The notes beneath the pieces are model-generated. The model searched no databases, had not been told where the DNA came from, and saw only the letters and a list, made by a program, of their open reading frames with translations. A DNA stretch of 64,000 bases from Muribaculaceae bacterium (GTDB lineage Bacteria > Bacteroidota > Bacteroidia > Bacteroidales > Muribaculaceae), in the NCBI GenBank assembly GCA_017462345.1, contig JAFTRI010000037.1:62001-126000 (forward strand). Reading direction: 5' to 3'. Of this stretch, positions 42,096 to 51,322 are shown in pieces; within the stretch, counting starts at the first letter, position 1; the number at the start of each line of letters is the position of its first letter. Both the position numbers and the translations under genes were made by a program.

Positions 42096-45000
42096 ATGAA
42101 AAAGCTGTTTCTATTATTTTTGACAATCGCTACTTTCGCACTTTGTGCGTCAGCGCAGACGCGGACGGTGCAGGGTACGGTTGTGTATGCCGGAGACAAC
42201 GAGCCTCTTGCAGGGGCAACGATTCTCCCGGTAGGAGGAGGCAACGGTGTTTCCACCGACCTTGACGGCAAATTCGCATTGAAAGTGCCCGCCTCATGTA
42301 AACAACTCACGGTGTCATACGTAGGTATGATAACCCAGCAGGTAGATGTCGCCGCCGGTGACATGCTCATCAAGCTGACCAACTCGGAGAACAATCTTGA
42401 CGAGGTGATGGTCGTGGCCTACGGTACAGCCAAGAAATCGGCATATACCGGTTCGGCATCGGTCGTGAAAGCCGACGCGCTTGAGGACCGCCTCGTATCC
42501 AACGTAACAAACGCACTTGCCGGTGCAGTTGCCGGCGTGCAGACCCAAAGCTCTAACGGGCAGCCCGGCACATCATCTACAGTGCGCATCCGCGGTATCG
42601 GCTCACTCTATGCAAGCAACACGCCACTCTACGTACTTGACGGCATGCCATACGACGGAGACATCGCATCAATCAACCCTGCCGACATCGAGTCGATGAC
42701 AGTACTGAAAGACGCAGCGGCAGCAGCACTCTACGGTGCACGCGGTGCAAACGGTGTCATCCTCATCACCACCAAACGCGGCAAGCAGGGTGACGCCAAA
42801 GTCACTTTCGACGCCCGCTGGGGTGTCAACTCCCGTCAGGTGACCAACTATGACGTAATCGAAAGCCCCGAGCAATACATGGAACTCATGTACCAGGCCC
42901 ATTATAACGATGCAGTGTACAATCAGGGCATGTCGGCAGCAAACGCCCACGTCTATGCCAACAACCAGCTCGTGCCGTCGCTCGGCTACCAGGTGTTCAG
43001 CGTGCCTGAAGGGCAGTTCCTCATCGGGACCAACGGACGTTTCAACCCCAACTGCTCCCGCGGCTACAGCGACGGGGAATATTTCTATACTCCCGACGAC
43101 TGGTCCGACGGAACATTCCGTGACGGTTTCCGTCAGGAATACAACCTCAGCGTATCGGGCGGGACTGACCGTCTCAACTATTTCGTCTCAGCAGCCTACC
43201 TTGAAGATGAAGGTATCATAGACAACTCGGCCTACGAGCGTCTATCGACCCGTGCAAGCATCGACTACCAGGCCAAGAAATGGTTGAAGATAGGCACCAA
43301 CCTCTCCTACACCTACTCCAATTCAAAATACCCGGACGAACAGACCGCAAGCGCGTCATCAGGCAACGCTTTCGGTATCGCCAACAAAATCGCGCCGATC
43401 TATCCGATGTATGTGCGCAATGCCGACGGCTCAATCAAGATGGATGACCGTTTCAACCGTCCGGTATATGACTACGGTGACGGCAGCAGCACCAACAACA
43501 CACGTTCATTCATGTCGATGTCCAATCCTGCCAGTGACCTCATCTACAGCACCGAGGAATATCTCACCGACCTGTTCAACGGGAAATGGTATGTCCAAGT
43601 CACCCCGATAGAAGGGCTTACCGTGACCGGAAACGTGGGTCTCACCATCGACAATACCCGCACCCACTCGGCAAGCAGCAGCTACTACGGACAGAGCGCG
43701 GCCTACGGCGGCTCGGCATATCAGGTTGCACAACGCAACAAAGGCATTAACCTCCAGGCTCTTGCCAACTACAAGAAGACATTTGCCAACGTACACAACA
43801 CCGACTTCCTCGCGGGCTACGAAAGCTACGAATGGAATGAGGAATGGGTACAGGGCTACGGCACAGGTATCTACCAGGAAAACAACTGGGCGGTTAACAA
43901 TACCCTGCTGTCGGAACGCAAGGGTTACGGTGCATACGGCGAATATGCCACACGCGGCATCATCGCCCGTGCCAACTATGACTACGACACCAAGTACTAC
44001 GGAAGCGTATCCTACCGCCGCGACGCATCTTCCCGTTTCCATCCCGACCATCGCTGGGGCGACTTCTTCTCGGTCAGCGCAGCTTGGGACATCGCCAAAG
44101 AATCATTCCTCGACGGAGCATCATGGGTAGACATGCTGAAGGTAAAGGCCTCATTCGGGCAACAGGGTAACGACAACCTCGGCAACAACTACACCTACGT
44201 CGACCAGTGGACCATCACCGGTACCGACAGCTGGAGTGACGGCACGCTCTACTACAAGGGCAATCCAGAACTGACATGGGAAAAGTCCAATGCATTCAAC
44301 GTGGGTGTCGACTTCAGCCTGTGGCAGGGCAAACTGTCAGGTACAGTGGAATACTTCAACCGCGAGACATCGGACATGCTCTACAACAAGCCCACTCCGG
44401 CATCAATCGGCTACACATCAGTCCCGGTAAACGTGGGCTCGATGCGTAACAGCGGATTCGAGATCGAACTCCTGTACCGCCCCATCGCGACACGCAATTT
44501 CACATGGGAAATCAACGCCAATGCTACATTTGTCAAGAACAAGATACTTGAACTCGCTCCGGAACTCAACGGCGAGCTCATCTCAGGGTCACGCATCCTG
44601 CGCGAAGGCGAATCGATGTACCAGTACTACCTCGTGAAATATGCGGGTGTAAATCCCGAGAACGGAAAGGCCATGTACTGGGCCAAGGATGACGCAGGCA
44701 ACGAATACCAGACCGATGACTGGGCCGTCGCCAACGCCACCAACAAGCAGGGGACAGGTGACATACTGCCCGTGGTCTACGGAGGTATAGGGACGACACT
44801 GAAAGCCTACGGATTTGACTTCTCGCTCCAATGCTCCTACCAGCTCGGCGGCGAAATATGGGATTACGGTTACCAGGATTTCATGCACAGCGGGACATCA
44901 GACTCCTACGGACTCAACTGGCACAAGGATATACTTAATGCCTGGACTCCGACCAACACCAATACCGATGTACCCCGTCTCGACGCATCCGACCCCTATT

Positions 45001-45263
45001 CATTCTATATGTATTCAAGCGACCGTGCCCTGGAATCATCGGACTACTTTGCCATCAACAACATCACCCTCGGCTACACCCTCCCGGCTTCATTCACCAA
45101 GAAGTTCGGCATAGAGACACTACGCGTCTACGGTGCAGCCGACAATGTCGCACTGTTCAGCGCACGCAAGGGCCTTGACCCGCGTCAGGGCTATCTGAAC
45201 GCATCGACCTCGACCTACACCGCAATGCGCTGTATCTCAGGCGGTATCAAGCTCGTATTCTAA
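42096..45263 (+). CDS. SusC/RagA family TonB-linked outer-membrane protein (SusC2)
   Basis: A 1055-aa outer-membrane transporter. Signal peptide to about Ala20 (MKKLFLLFLTIATFALCASA), then the carboxypeptidase-D-like domain (VQGTVVYAGDNEPLAGATI), a TonB-box-type DEVMVVAYGTAKKSAYTGSA, the plug (LYGARGANGVILITTKRGKQG) and a barrel ending GGIKLVF. The ATG at 42096 is chosen; 22 upstream in-frame residues to 42030 would spoil the signal peptide. No plus-strand promoter is visible upstream in the present orientation of the inverton. SusD2 follows after 25 nt. No glycan-degrading enzyme is encoded nearby. Confidence 0.95.
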   Translation: MKKLFLLFLTIATFALCASAQTRTVQGTVVYAGDNEPLAGATILPVGGGNGVSTDLDGKFALKVPASCKQLTVSYVGMITQQVDVAAGDMLIKLTNSENNLDEVMVVAYGTAKKSAYTGSASVVKADALEDRLVSNVTNALAGAVAGVQTQSSNGQPGTSSTVRIRGIGSLYASNTPLYVLDGMPYDGDIASINPADIESMTVLKDAAAAALYGARGANGVILITTKRGKQGDAKVTFDARWGVNSRQVTNYDVIESPEQYMELMYQAHYNDAVYNQGMSAANAHVYANNQLVPSLGYQVFSVPEGQFLIGTNGRFNPNCSRGYSDGEYFYTPDDWSDGTFRDGFRQEYNLSVSGGTDRLNYFVSAAYLEDEGIIDNSAYERLSTRASIDYQAKKWLKIGTNLSYTYSNSKYPDEQTASASSGNAFGIANKIAPIYPMYVRNADGSIKMDDRFNRPVYDYGDGSSTNNTRSFMSMSNPASDLIYSTEEYLTDLFNGKWYVQVTPIEGLTVTGNVGLTIDNTRTHSASSSYYGQSAAYGGSAYQVAQRNKGINLQALANYKKTFANVHNTDFLAGYESYEWNEEWVQGYGTGIYQENNWAVNNTLLSERKGYGAYGEYATRGIIARANYDYDTKYYGSVSYRRDASSRFHPDHRWGDFFSVSAAWDIAKESFLDGASWVDMLKVKASFGQQGNDNLGNNYTYVDQWTITGTDSWSDGTLYYKGNPELTWEKSNAFNVGVDFSLWQGKLSGTVEYFNRETSDMLYNKPTPASIGYTSVPVNVGSMRNSGFEIELLYRPIATRNFTWEINANATFVKNKILELAPELNGELISGSRILREGESMYQYYLVKYAGVNPENGKAMYWAKDDAGNEYQTDDWAVANATNKQGTGDILPVVYGGIGTTLKAYGFDFSLQCSYQLGGEIWDYGYQDFMHSGTSDSYGLNWHKDILNAWTPTNTNTDVPRLDASDPYSFYMYSSDRALESSDYFAINNITLGYTLPASFTKKFGIETLRVYGAADNVALFSARKGLDPRQGYLNASTSTYTAMRCISGGIKLVF

Positions 45264-45288
45264 TCAACTAAACTGAAAGGAAATAATA

Positions 45289-46887
45289 ATGAAAGCATTA
45301 AATAAAATACTTGCCGTTGCAACTGCCGGGCTTCTGCTCACAGGCTGTAACGACCTCGACACCGCCCCGATGGGATCGACCATCACCAATGACCAGAAGA
45401 ACGCGGTGTACACCGAAGATCCGTCGATGCTTGAGGCCGGAGTGAACAGTATCGCCACAATGTTCACCACATTCGCCAACACTCTCGGCGACGGCTATCA
45501 TAACGATTTCGGCTATCCGTCGGTAATGCTGTGCCTCGATTCACGAGGCTACGACTTCGTTAGTGAAGCCATAGGCTACAACTGGTACTCCAGCAGCCTG
45601 AAATATTCCGACAACACCAAGAACGGGTCTATCACCTACATGATATGGCGCACGATGTACAATCAGGTCTACACCGCCAACACGGTGCTCAAATCAATTT
45701 CCGCCGACACGCAGGACCCGACCGAACAGTACTACCGTGCCCAGGCTCTCGCAGTGCGTGCATTCGACTACTTCGTACTCGCACAGCTCTACCAGCACAA
45801 CTATGTGGGACACGAAAACTCACTCTGCGTACCGCTGGTACTCGACACCAACATGGACAAGATCGAGGCCGACGGAGGTTCTCCGCGCAAGACCGTGGAG
45901 GAGGTATATACCCAAATACTCAGCGACATAAACAATGCCGTCAGCCTGCTTGAGAACTCCTCGATAAAGCCATCGGCAGGACGTGCGGGCAAGAAATTCG
46001 TGTCGCTCGCGACAGCCTACGGGTTGCGTGCACGCATCAACCTGACAATGCAGAAATGGGCTGAAGCCGCCGCTGATGCCCAGGCAGCACTCAACAACAC
46101 GACGGCAGTCCCATACAGTGCCGAGGAGGTCAGCAAGCCCACATTTGCATCGGCCGACGACAATGCCTGGATGTGGGGCGTAATCATCGAGGAGGGCGAC
46201 GACGTAGTGACATCAGGCATTATCAACTGGCCATCACACATGGGCTCGCTTAACTACGGCTATGCTTCAGTGGGGGCATGGCGCATGGCAAGCAAGGCTC
46301 TGTACAACTCAATCCCCGAGACCGACCCGCGCAAAGGATGGTTCCTCAACGAGGAGTTCAAGTCAGCCAACCTAACCGAAGCGCAGCAGGCCTATATCGG
46401 AGCTAAGGAAAAGGCATACATACAGGTTAAATTCGCACCCTACAAGGACGAAATATACACCTCGACCAATGCCAACGACGTTCCGCTGATGCGTGTCGAG
46501 GAGATGTACCTCATCCTTGCCGAGGCTCAGGCAATGGCAGGGAATCCGGGACTTGGAGCACAGACTCTCCAGACATTTGTACAGACCTACCGCGACAAGA
46601 CCTACACCTGCACGGCATCGTCACCTACCGACGTGCAGATGGCAGTCTACGACCAGCGACGCCTTGAATTCTGGGGCGAGGGTCTCGCCTACTTCGACAT
46701 AATGCGACTCGGCATAGGCGTCGACCGCCGCGGAGCAGGTTTCGCAAGCAACCTTGTATTTGACATCGAAGGCAACGACCCGATACTCATCTACCCGATA
46801 CCTCAATCGGAAGAGGAAGCCAACTCCCTGCTTGGCGAGAACAACCCCGTAACCTCGGTTCCGTCACCGGTTGCCGATGTAGAATAA
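45289..46887 (+). CDS. SusD/RagB family outer-membrane lipoprotein (SusD2)
   Basis: A 532-aa surface lipoprotein (lipobox LLTG-Cys19, then NDLDTAPMG). Partner lid of SusC2. SusD marks include YYRAQALAVRAFDYFVLAQLYQ (TPR-like helices), VPLVLDTN, VEEVYTQILSDINNAVSLL and, at the end, RRLEFWGEGLAYFDIMRLG with NDPILIYPIPQSE. The fold is complete and of normal length. It starts 25 nt after susC2 and ends 32 nt before the third gene of the operon. Confidence 0.95.
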   Translation: MKALNKILAVATAGLLLTGCNDLDTAPMGSTITNDQKNAVYTEDPSMLEAGVNSIATMFTTFANTLGDGYHNDFGYPSVMLCLDSRGYDFVSEAIGYNWYSSSLKYSDNTKNGSITYMIWRTMYNQVYTANTVLKSISADTQDPTEQYYRAQALAVRAFDYFVLAQLYQHNYVGHENSLCVPLVLDTNMDKIEADGGSPRKTVEEVYTQILSDINNAVSLLENSSIKPSAGRAGKKFVSLATAYGLRARINLTMQKWAEAAADAQAALNNTTAVPYSAEEVSKPTFASADDNAWMWGVIIEEGDDVVTSGIINWPSHMGSLNYGYASVGAWRMASKALYNSIPETDPRKGWFLNEEFKSANLTEAQQAYIGAKEKAYIQVKFAPYKDEIYTSTNANDVPLMRVEEMYLILAEAQAMAGNPGLGAQTLQTFVQTYRDKTYTCTASSPTDVQMAVYDQRRLEFWGEGLAYFDIMRLGIGVDRRGAGFASNLVFDIEGNDPILIYPIPQSEEEANSLLGENNPVTSVPSPVADVE

Positions 46888-46919
46888 TGTGAACCACAAC
46901 CATTAACATTGAATAATAT

Positions 46920-48761
46920 ATGAAAAAGTTAAATTATATGCTGCTGACATTGCTGAGCGTGTTCGCATTCACGTGGACCGCCTGTGATGACTCGGCAGAG
47001 TGGACGACACCCGAACTTTCACCGGAAGGGCGCGGGGTATATTTCAACAAATCACTGCCTTCTAAGATAGAATTGTCAAAAGAGTCCACCACATTTGACG
47101 TTCAGGTGATGCGCAGCTACTCGGATATAGCCGAGACAATCGCCCTTAATGTAGAGGAGGCGTCAGGCAAATTCACCATCCCCGCAAACGTTGCGTTCAA
47201 AGAGGGTGAGACAACCTCAACCCTTACCATCGGCTATAATCCCGATGAGATGGAATATGACGAGTTCTTTGACATCAAGCTGACCATTGCCGATGCATCA
47301 AAGCACTTCACTTACGGCTATCCGACCTATTCATTCTCGGCCGGAGTCCCCGCACCGTGGGTTTCCCTCGGCTTGGGTACATACACCGATGACCTGCTCC
47401 TCAGCCTGTTTGGCGAGAATCCGGTTACATACCAAGTTGAAGTAGAGCAAAACATGCTGAACGAGAATCTGCTACGCATTGTCAACCCCTACGGCGCAAA
47501 CTTCGCTGAAGCAAGCCCGTATCCCGGCTCAGAGACAACCCACTACATTGAGCTCAACGTAACCGACCCCGAAGGCGTATATTTCACTTACTGCGATACA
47601 GGTGTAGACTGGGGCTACGGGTCAATGGGCGTATGGTCGATGGCCGACTACTACATGACCGAAGGCGGCTACACACTTGACGTGGTAAAAGCCAACGGAA
47701 TGTGCGGTACATTCAAGGACGGCATCATCACCTTCCCGGTGCAGCAGCTTATTGTCACCGACAATGACGGCATGTACTACGGAAACCAGAACGGGAAATT
47801 CCTCCTTGCACTACCGGGAGTGGAGATCGGAGACTACAGCGTCACCGTTACCTACAAGGGACGATTCACCGATGCTTCCGACATCAACTCGGCTGTAGCC
47901 GACATCACTTTAGGCGAAGATGTCGAGACAGCCAAGGTGGCAATGATAAACGGAGATGACATCAACGCTGCATTCAACGGAATCGTTGACGGTACAATCC
48001 CGTCGATCGAGATTGAAAAATCGCAGGAGGTGTCATTTGAACTGCCCGGTAGCGGAGCCTACACAATCGTTGCCGTAAGCTACGCCGGAGGCGAAGCACG
48101 CGAGACAGGCTACGCATCACTCGAATTCGTGGCAGGAGGCAGCAAGTGGAAATCACTCGGTAAAGGTATCATCTATGACGGCATAATCTCCCCGTTCCTC
48201 ACTCAAGACCCGGTATCCTGGGAAGTGGAAATCGAGGAAAGCAACCTGACACCGGGTCTTTACCGCCTCGTGAATCCATTCGGGGATGGTTACCCACTAA
48301 ACAGCGCGGGGACATACGACACAAGCGAAGATCACTATATAGAGATAAACGCAAGTGACCCGACAGGAGTATATCTGCCGTTGACCAATTCCGGTTTCGA
48401 CATCGGTACAACCGAGTATGGCAGCGGGAACATCTACATTTACAGCTATGCCGCCTATTACCTTGACAACAACAATTCGCTTGAAGCCATAAAAGAAGCC
48501 GGCTATTGTGGCACATTGATCGACGGAGTCATCAGTTTCCCGAGCGGCTCCATCATGATAGGCTGGCTTGAAGCCAACAATGACATATATGGCGGATGTG
48601 ACCTTCAAGTAGCGCTTCCCGGAGCGGCAGCAGCAAACTATGTCTCAGCCAAAGCAGCAAACGGCTCTCACCGTGCCGCCAAACCGGCAAACCTCAAAAA
48701 GTTCACTCCGGACAAAGAAATGTACTACAAGATGTACACCAGCAAAAACCGCATAAGATAA
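46920..48761 (+). CDS. surface lipoprotein with duplicated domain (SusE-position)
   Basis: A 613-aa lipoprotein (lipobox TWTA-Cys22, then DDSAEW). The N-terminal part (about residues 35-140) looks like a Calx-beta-type sandwich (STTFDVQVMRSYSDIAETIALNVE, FKEGETTSTLTIGY). Then two related units of about 180 residues start near 144 (PWVSLGLGTYTDDLL) and near 406 (KWKSLGKGIIYDGII), each with an (L/S)-(L/Y)-R-(I/L)-V-N-P-(Y/F)-G strand. A bridging segment lies between them. By position it replaces SusE/SusF and probably binds the ligand at the cell surface. The domain family is not one I can name. Confidence 0.8.
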   Translation: MKKLNYMLLTLLSVFAFTWTACDDSAEWTTPELSPEGRGVYFNKSLPSKIELSKESTTFDVQVMRSYSDIAETIALNVEEASGKFTIPANVAFKEGETTSTLTIGYNPDEMEYDEFFDIKLTIADASKHFTYGYPTYSFSAGVPAPWVSLGLGTYTDDLLLSLFGENPVTYQVEVEQNMLNENLLRIVNPYGANFAEASPYPGSETTHYIELNVTDPEGVYFTYCDTGVDWGYGSMGVWSMADYYMTEGGYTLDVVKANGMCGTFKDGIITFPVQQLIVTDNDGMYYGNQNGKFLLALPGVEIGDYSVTVTYKGRFTDASDINSAVADITLGEDVETAKVAMINGDDINAAFNGIVDGTIPSIEIEKSQEVSFELPGSGAYTIVAVSYAGGEARETGYASLEFVAGGSKWKSLGKGIIYDGIISPFLTQDPVSWEVEIEESNLTPGLYRLVNPFGDGYPLNSAGTYDTSEDHYIEINASDPTGVYLPLTNSGFDIGTTEYGSGNIYIYSYAAYYLDNNNSLEAIKEAGYCGTLIDGVISFPSGSIMIGWLEANNDIYGGCDLQVALPGAAAANYVSAKAANGSHRAAKPANLKKFTPDKEMYYKMYTSKNRIR

Positions 48762-48788
48762 CCCTTAACGGGATATATACACTATTCC

Positions 48789-48820
48789 AAGCCGGCCTGA
48801 CATCACCGTCAAGCCGGCTT
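48789..48820 (+). terminator. terminator of the susC2 operon
   Basis: AAGCCGGC (48789-48796) pairs with GCCGGCTT (48813-48820), then CTCTTTT. It lies 27 nt after the last gene of the operon. Confidence 0.8.
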
Positions 48821-48944
48821 CTCTTTTCCGGGAACGTGTATTCATGGCTTTCGATTGTTCGATTTTCGAGGGATGATAGTCAGTTTGTGTGAATTTTTCA
48901 ATAACTTTGCGAACAATTCGATAATTATCAATCATTATATCCAG

Positions 48945-49727
48945 ATGAACAGAATAGTAGCAAAGGAGTATTTTTCGGAAAAAGTTGTAAAACTTGTTGT
49001 CGAAGCTCCAATGATTGCGCGTTCACGCCGCCCGGGACACTTTGTTATCGTGCGCACAGGGGAACATGGCGAACGCATCCCGTTGACAATTGCCGATGCC
49101 GACATAGAGAAAGGGACAATAACGCTTGTGGTGCAGGCCGTGGGTGAATCATCATCCAAGATATGCTCACTCAAAGCCGGCGACTACCTGACCGATGTCG
49201 TTGGTCCGCTTGGTCAAGCCACCCACGTGGAGAAAGTGGGTACGGTAGTATGCTGTGGAGGAGGTGTCGGTGTAGCCCCGCTGCTCCCCATCATCAAAGC
49301 GATGAAAGAAGCCGGCAACCGGGTTGTTACCGTACTTGCCGCCCGCACCAAGGATCTCATCATCCTTGAAGACCAGGTGCGCCCCTATTCCGATGAAGTA
49401 ATCATCATGACCGACGATGGCTCCTACGGACGACAGGGGCTTGTAACCAACGGAGTAGAAGAGGTGATACAGCGTGAAAAGGTCGATCTTGTCGTGACGA
49501 TAGGGCCGGCAATCATGATGAAGTTCGTGTCACTGCTCACCAAGAAATACGAAGTCCCCACGATGTGCTCACTTAACACTATCATGGTAGACGGCACCGG
49601 AATGTGCGGAGCATGCCGCATAACAGTGGATGGCAAGACGCGTTTCGTGTGCATCGACGGGCCTGAATTCGATGCCCATAAAGTAGACTTCGACGAGATG
49701 CTTATGCGCCTCCGTTCTTACAACTAA
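48945..49727 (+). CDS. NfnA-like FAD/NAD-binding iron-sulfur subunit
   Basis: A 260-aa cytoplasmic flavoprotein of the dihydroorotate dehydrogenase electron-transfer (PyrK) / sulfide dehydrogenase beta type. It has a FAD-binding barrel (SRRPGHFVIVR), an NAD site (VVCCGGGVGVAPLLPIIKAM) and, at the C-terminus, the [2Fe-2S] cysteines (SLNTIMVDGTGMCGACRITV and FVCIDG). With the next gene it forms NfnAB, an NADH-dependent ferredoxin:NADP oxidoreductase, which couples NADPH, NAD and ferredoxin by electron bifurcation in anaerobes (established for the family). The start at 48945 fits the family; the longer form to 48855 adds no domain. Confidence 0.88.
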   Translation: MNRIVAKEYFSEKVVKLVVEAPMIARSRRPGHFVIVRTGEHGERIPLTIADADIEKGTITLVVQAVGESSSKICSLKAGDYLTDVVGPLGQATHVEKVGTVVCCGGGVGVAPLLPIIKAMKEAGNRVVTVLAARTKDLIILEDQVRPYSDEVIIMTDDGSYGRQGLVTNGVEEVIQREKVDLVVTIGPAIMMKFVSLLTKKYEVPTMCSLNTIMVDGTGMCGACRITVDGKTRFVCIDGPEFDAHKVDFDEMLMRLRSYN

Positions 49728-49759
49728 CCGAAAACCTAATCATTAACATTCTCACCATC

Positions 49760-51232
49760 ATGAGTGACAACAATAAGACATCATCGCCCCGCGATGCACA
49801 ATGGCGAGAGGAGCTTCGCCAAAAACACAGTGCCAAGGAACGCACTGCAATACCTCGTGTAAAGATGCCCGAGCTTGACCCAGAATACCGTGTAACGACT
49901 TGCAACGAGGAGGTCAACCAAGGGTTGGACAAGGAACAGGCCGTACTGGAAGCGACCCGCTGCATGGACTGTCCCGACCCGCAATGTGTAACTGGCTGTC
50001 CCGTCAACATCAACATTACCGGATTCATCAAGAATATCGAACGCGGAGATTTTCATGCGGCAGCCGTGGTACTGAAAGAAACAAGCGCATTGCCGGCTGT
50101 GTGCGGACGCGTATGCCCGCAGGAAAAGCAGTGCGAATCACGCTGTATCTACCACAAGATGAAGAAAGAGCCTGTAGCTATAGGCTATCTTGAACGCTTT
50201 GCAGCCGACACCGAGCGTCTCAGCGGCAACACGTCACTGCCACCGATGGATGCCCCAAACGGCATAAAAATAGCGGTAGTGGGTTCAGGTCCTGCCGGAC
50301 TGTCATTTGCCGGGGACATGGTCAAACGCGGATTTGATGTAACCGTATTTGAAGCCCTGCATGAAATAGGCGGGGTGCTGAAATACGGCATACCCGAATT
50401 CCGTCTGCCAAACGCCGTGGTAGATGTCGAGATCGACGGATTGCGCAGCATGGGCGTGAAGTTCGAGAAAGACTGTATCGTCGGCAAGACGCTGTCATAC
50501 GACAACCTGCATGAAATGGGATTCAAAGGCATATTCGTGGCATCGGGAGCCGGTCTTCCACGTTTCATGAATATTCCGGGAGAAAATCTCATCGGTGTAA
50601 TGTCAAGCAACGAATACCTCACCCGTGTCAATCTCATGGGTGCCGGACGCCCCGACTGGGACACTCCGGTATTGAGAGGAAAACGCGTAGCGGTAATAGG
50701 AGGCGGAAACACAGCCATGGATTCCGTGCGCACAGCCCGGCGAATGGGTGCTGAGGTCGCAATGGTGGTATACCGCCGCAGCGAAGCCGAAATGCCCGCC
50801 CGCCTGGAAGAGGTGAAACATGCCAAGGAGGAGGGCGTGCAATTCATGACACTACACAATCCCGTAGAATACCGTGGAGATGAAAAAGGACGTGTTAACA
50901 TGATGCTGCTACAGCGCATGGAGCTCGGTGAACCCGATGCCTCCGGCCGCCGTTCACCCGTGCCGGTCGAAGGGGCAATCGAGGAAATTCCGGTCGACTT
51001 GGTTATTGTAAGTGTCGGAGTATCCCCCAACCCACTGATTCCCAACTCAATTCCACAGCTTGAAGTGTCACGGCGCGGGACAATAGTTGTAGATGAAACG
51101 TCAATGCAGTCATCGCTCAATGACCTGTATGCCGGTGGAGACATCGTGCGCGGAGGTGCAACAGTAATCCTCGCCATGGGAGACGGACGGCGTGCCGCAG
51201 CATCTATGGCCGACGCCCTCAAAGACGCCTGA
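49760..51232 (+). CDS. NfnB-like / NADPH-dependent glutamate synthase small-subunit-type flavoprotein
   Basis: A 490-aa cytoplasmic enzyme often named homotetrameric glutamate synthase subunit GltA. The N-terminal domain has two [4Fe-4S] sets (CMDCPDPQCVTGCPV near residues 73-87 and CGRVCPQEKQCESRC near 115-129). FAD site: IAVVGSGPAGLSFAGDM (about 172-188). NAD(P) site: VAVIGGGNTAMDSVRTARRMG. C-terminal AGGDIVRGGATVILAMGDGR. Next to the preceding gene (32-nt gap) the pair reads as NfnAB rather than a true glutamate synthase. Confidence 0.9.
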   Translation: MSDNNKTSSPRDAQWREELRQKHSAKERTAIPRVKMPELDPEYRVTTCNEEVNQGLDKEQAVLEATRCMDCPDPQCVTGCPVNINITGFIKNIERGDFHAAAVVLKETSALPAVCGRVCPQEKQCESRCIYHKMKKEPVAIGYLERFAADTERLSGNTSLPPMDAPNGIKIAVVGSGPAGLSFAGDMVKRGFDVTVFEALHEIGGVLKYGIPEFRLPNAVVDVEIDGLRSMGVKFEKDCIVGKTLSYDNLHEMGFKGIFVASGAGLPRFMNIPGENLIGVMSSNEYLTRVNLMGAGRPDWDTPVLRGKRVAVIGGGNTAMDSVRTARRMGAEVAMVVYRRSEAEMPARLEEVKHAKEEGVQFMTLHNPVEYRGDEKGRVNMMLLQRMELGEPDASGRRSPVPVEGAIEEIPVDLVIVSVGVSPNPLIPNSIPQLEVSRRGTIVVDETSMQSSLNDLYAGGDIVRGGATVILAMGDGRRAAASMADALKDA

Positions 51233-51256
51233 TAAAGACTTTAAAACAATACAAAG

Positions 51257-51291
51257 AAGGCTGTGTGTCTTGAGAACGAGCACACAGCCTT
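51257..51291. terminator. bidirectional terminator
   Basis: AAGGCTGTGTG (51257-51267) pairs exactly with CACACAGCCTT (51281-51291), then TTCT. It separates the convergent NfnB-like and malic enzyme genes. Confidence 0.9.
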
Positions 51292-51322
51292 TTCTATGTC
51301 CTTATTACAACGGGGACGTATT

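Noticed and set aside
50185..51222. 345-aa minus-strand open frame
   Set aside because: Antisense shadow of the NfnB-like gene.
49760..51232. True glutamate synthase small subunit
   Set aside because: No large GltB subunit is near, and the preceding gene is an NfnA-type flavoprotein, so an NfnAB pair is more likely.
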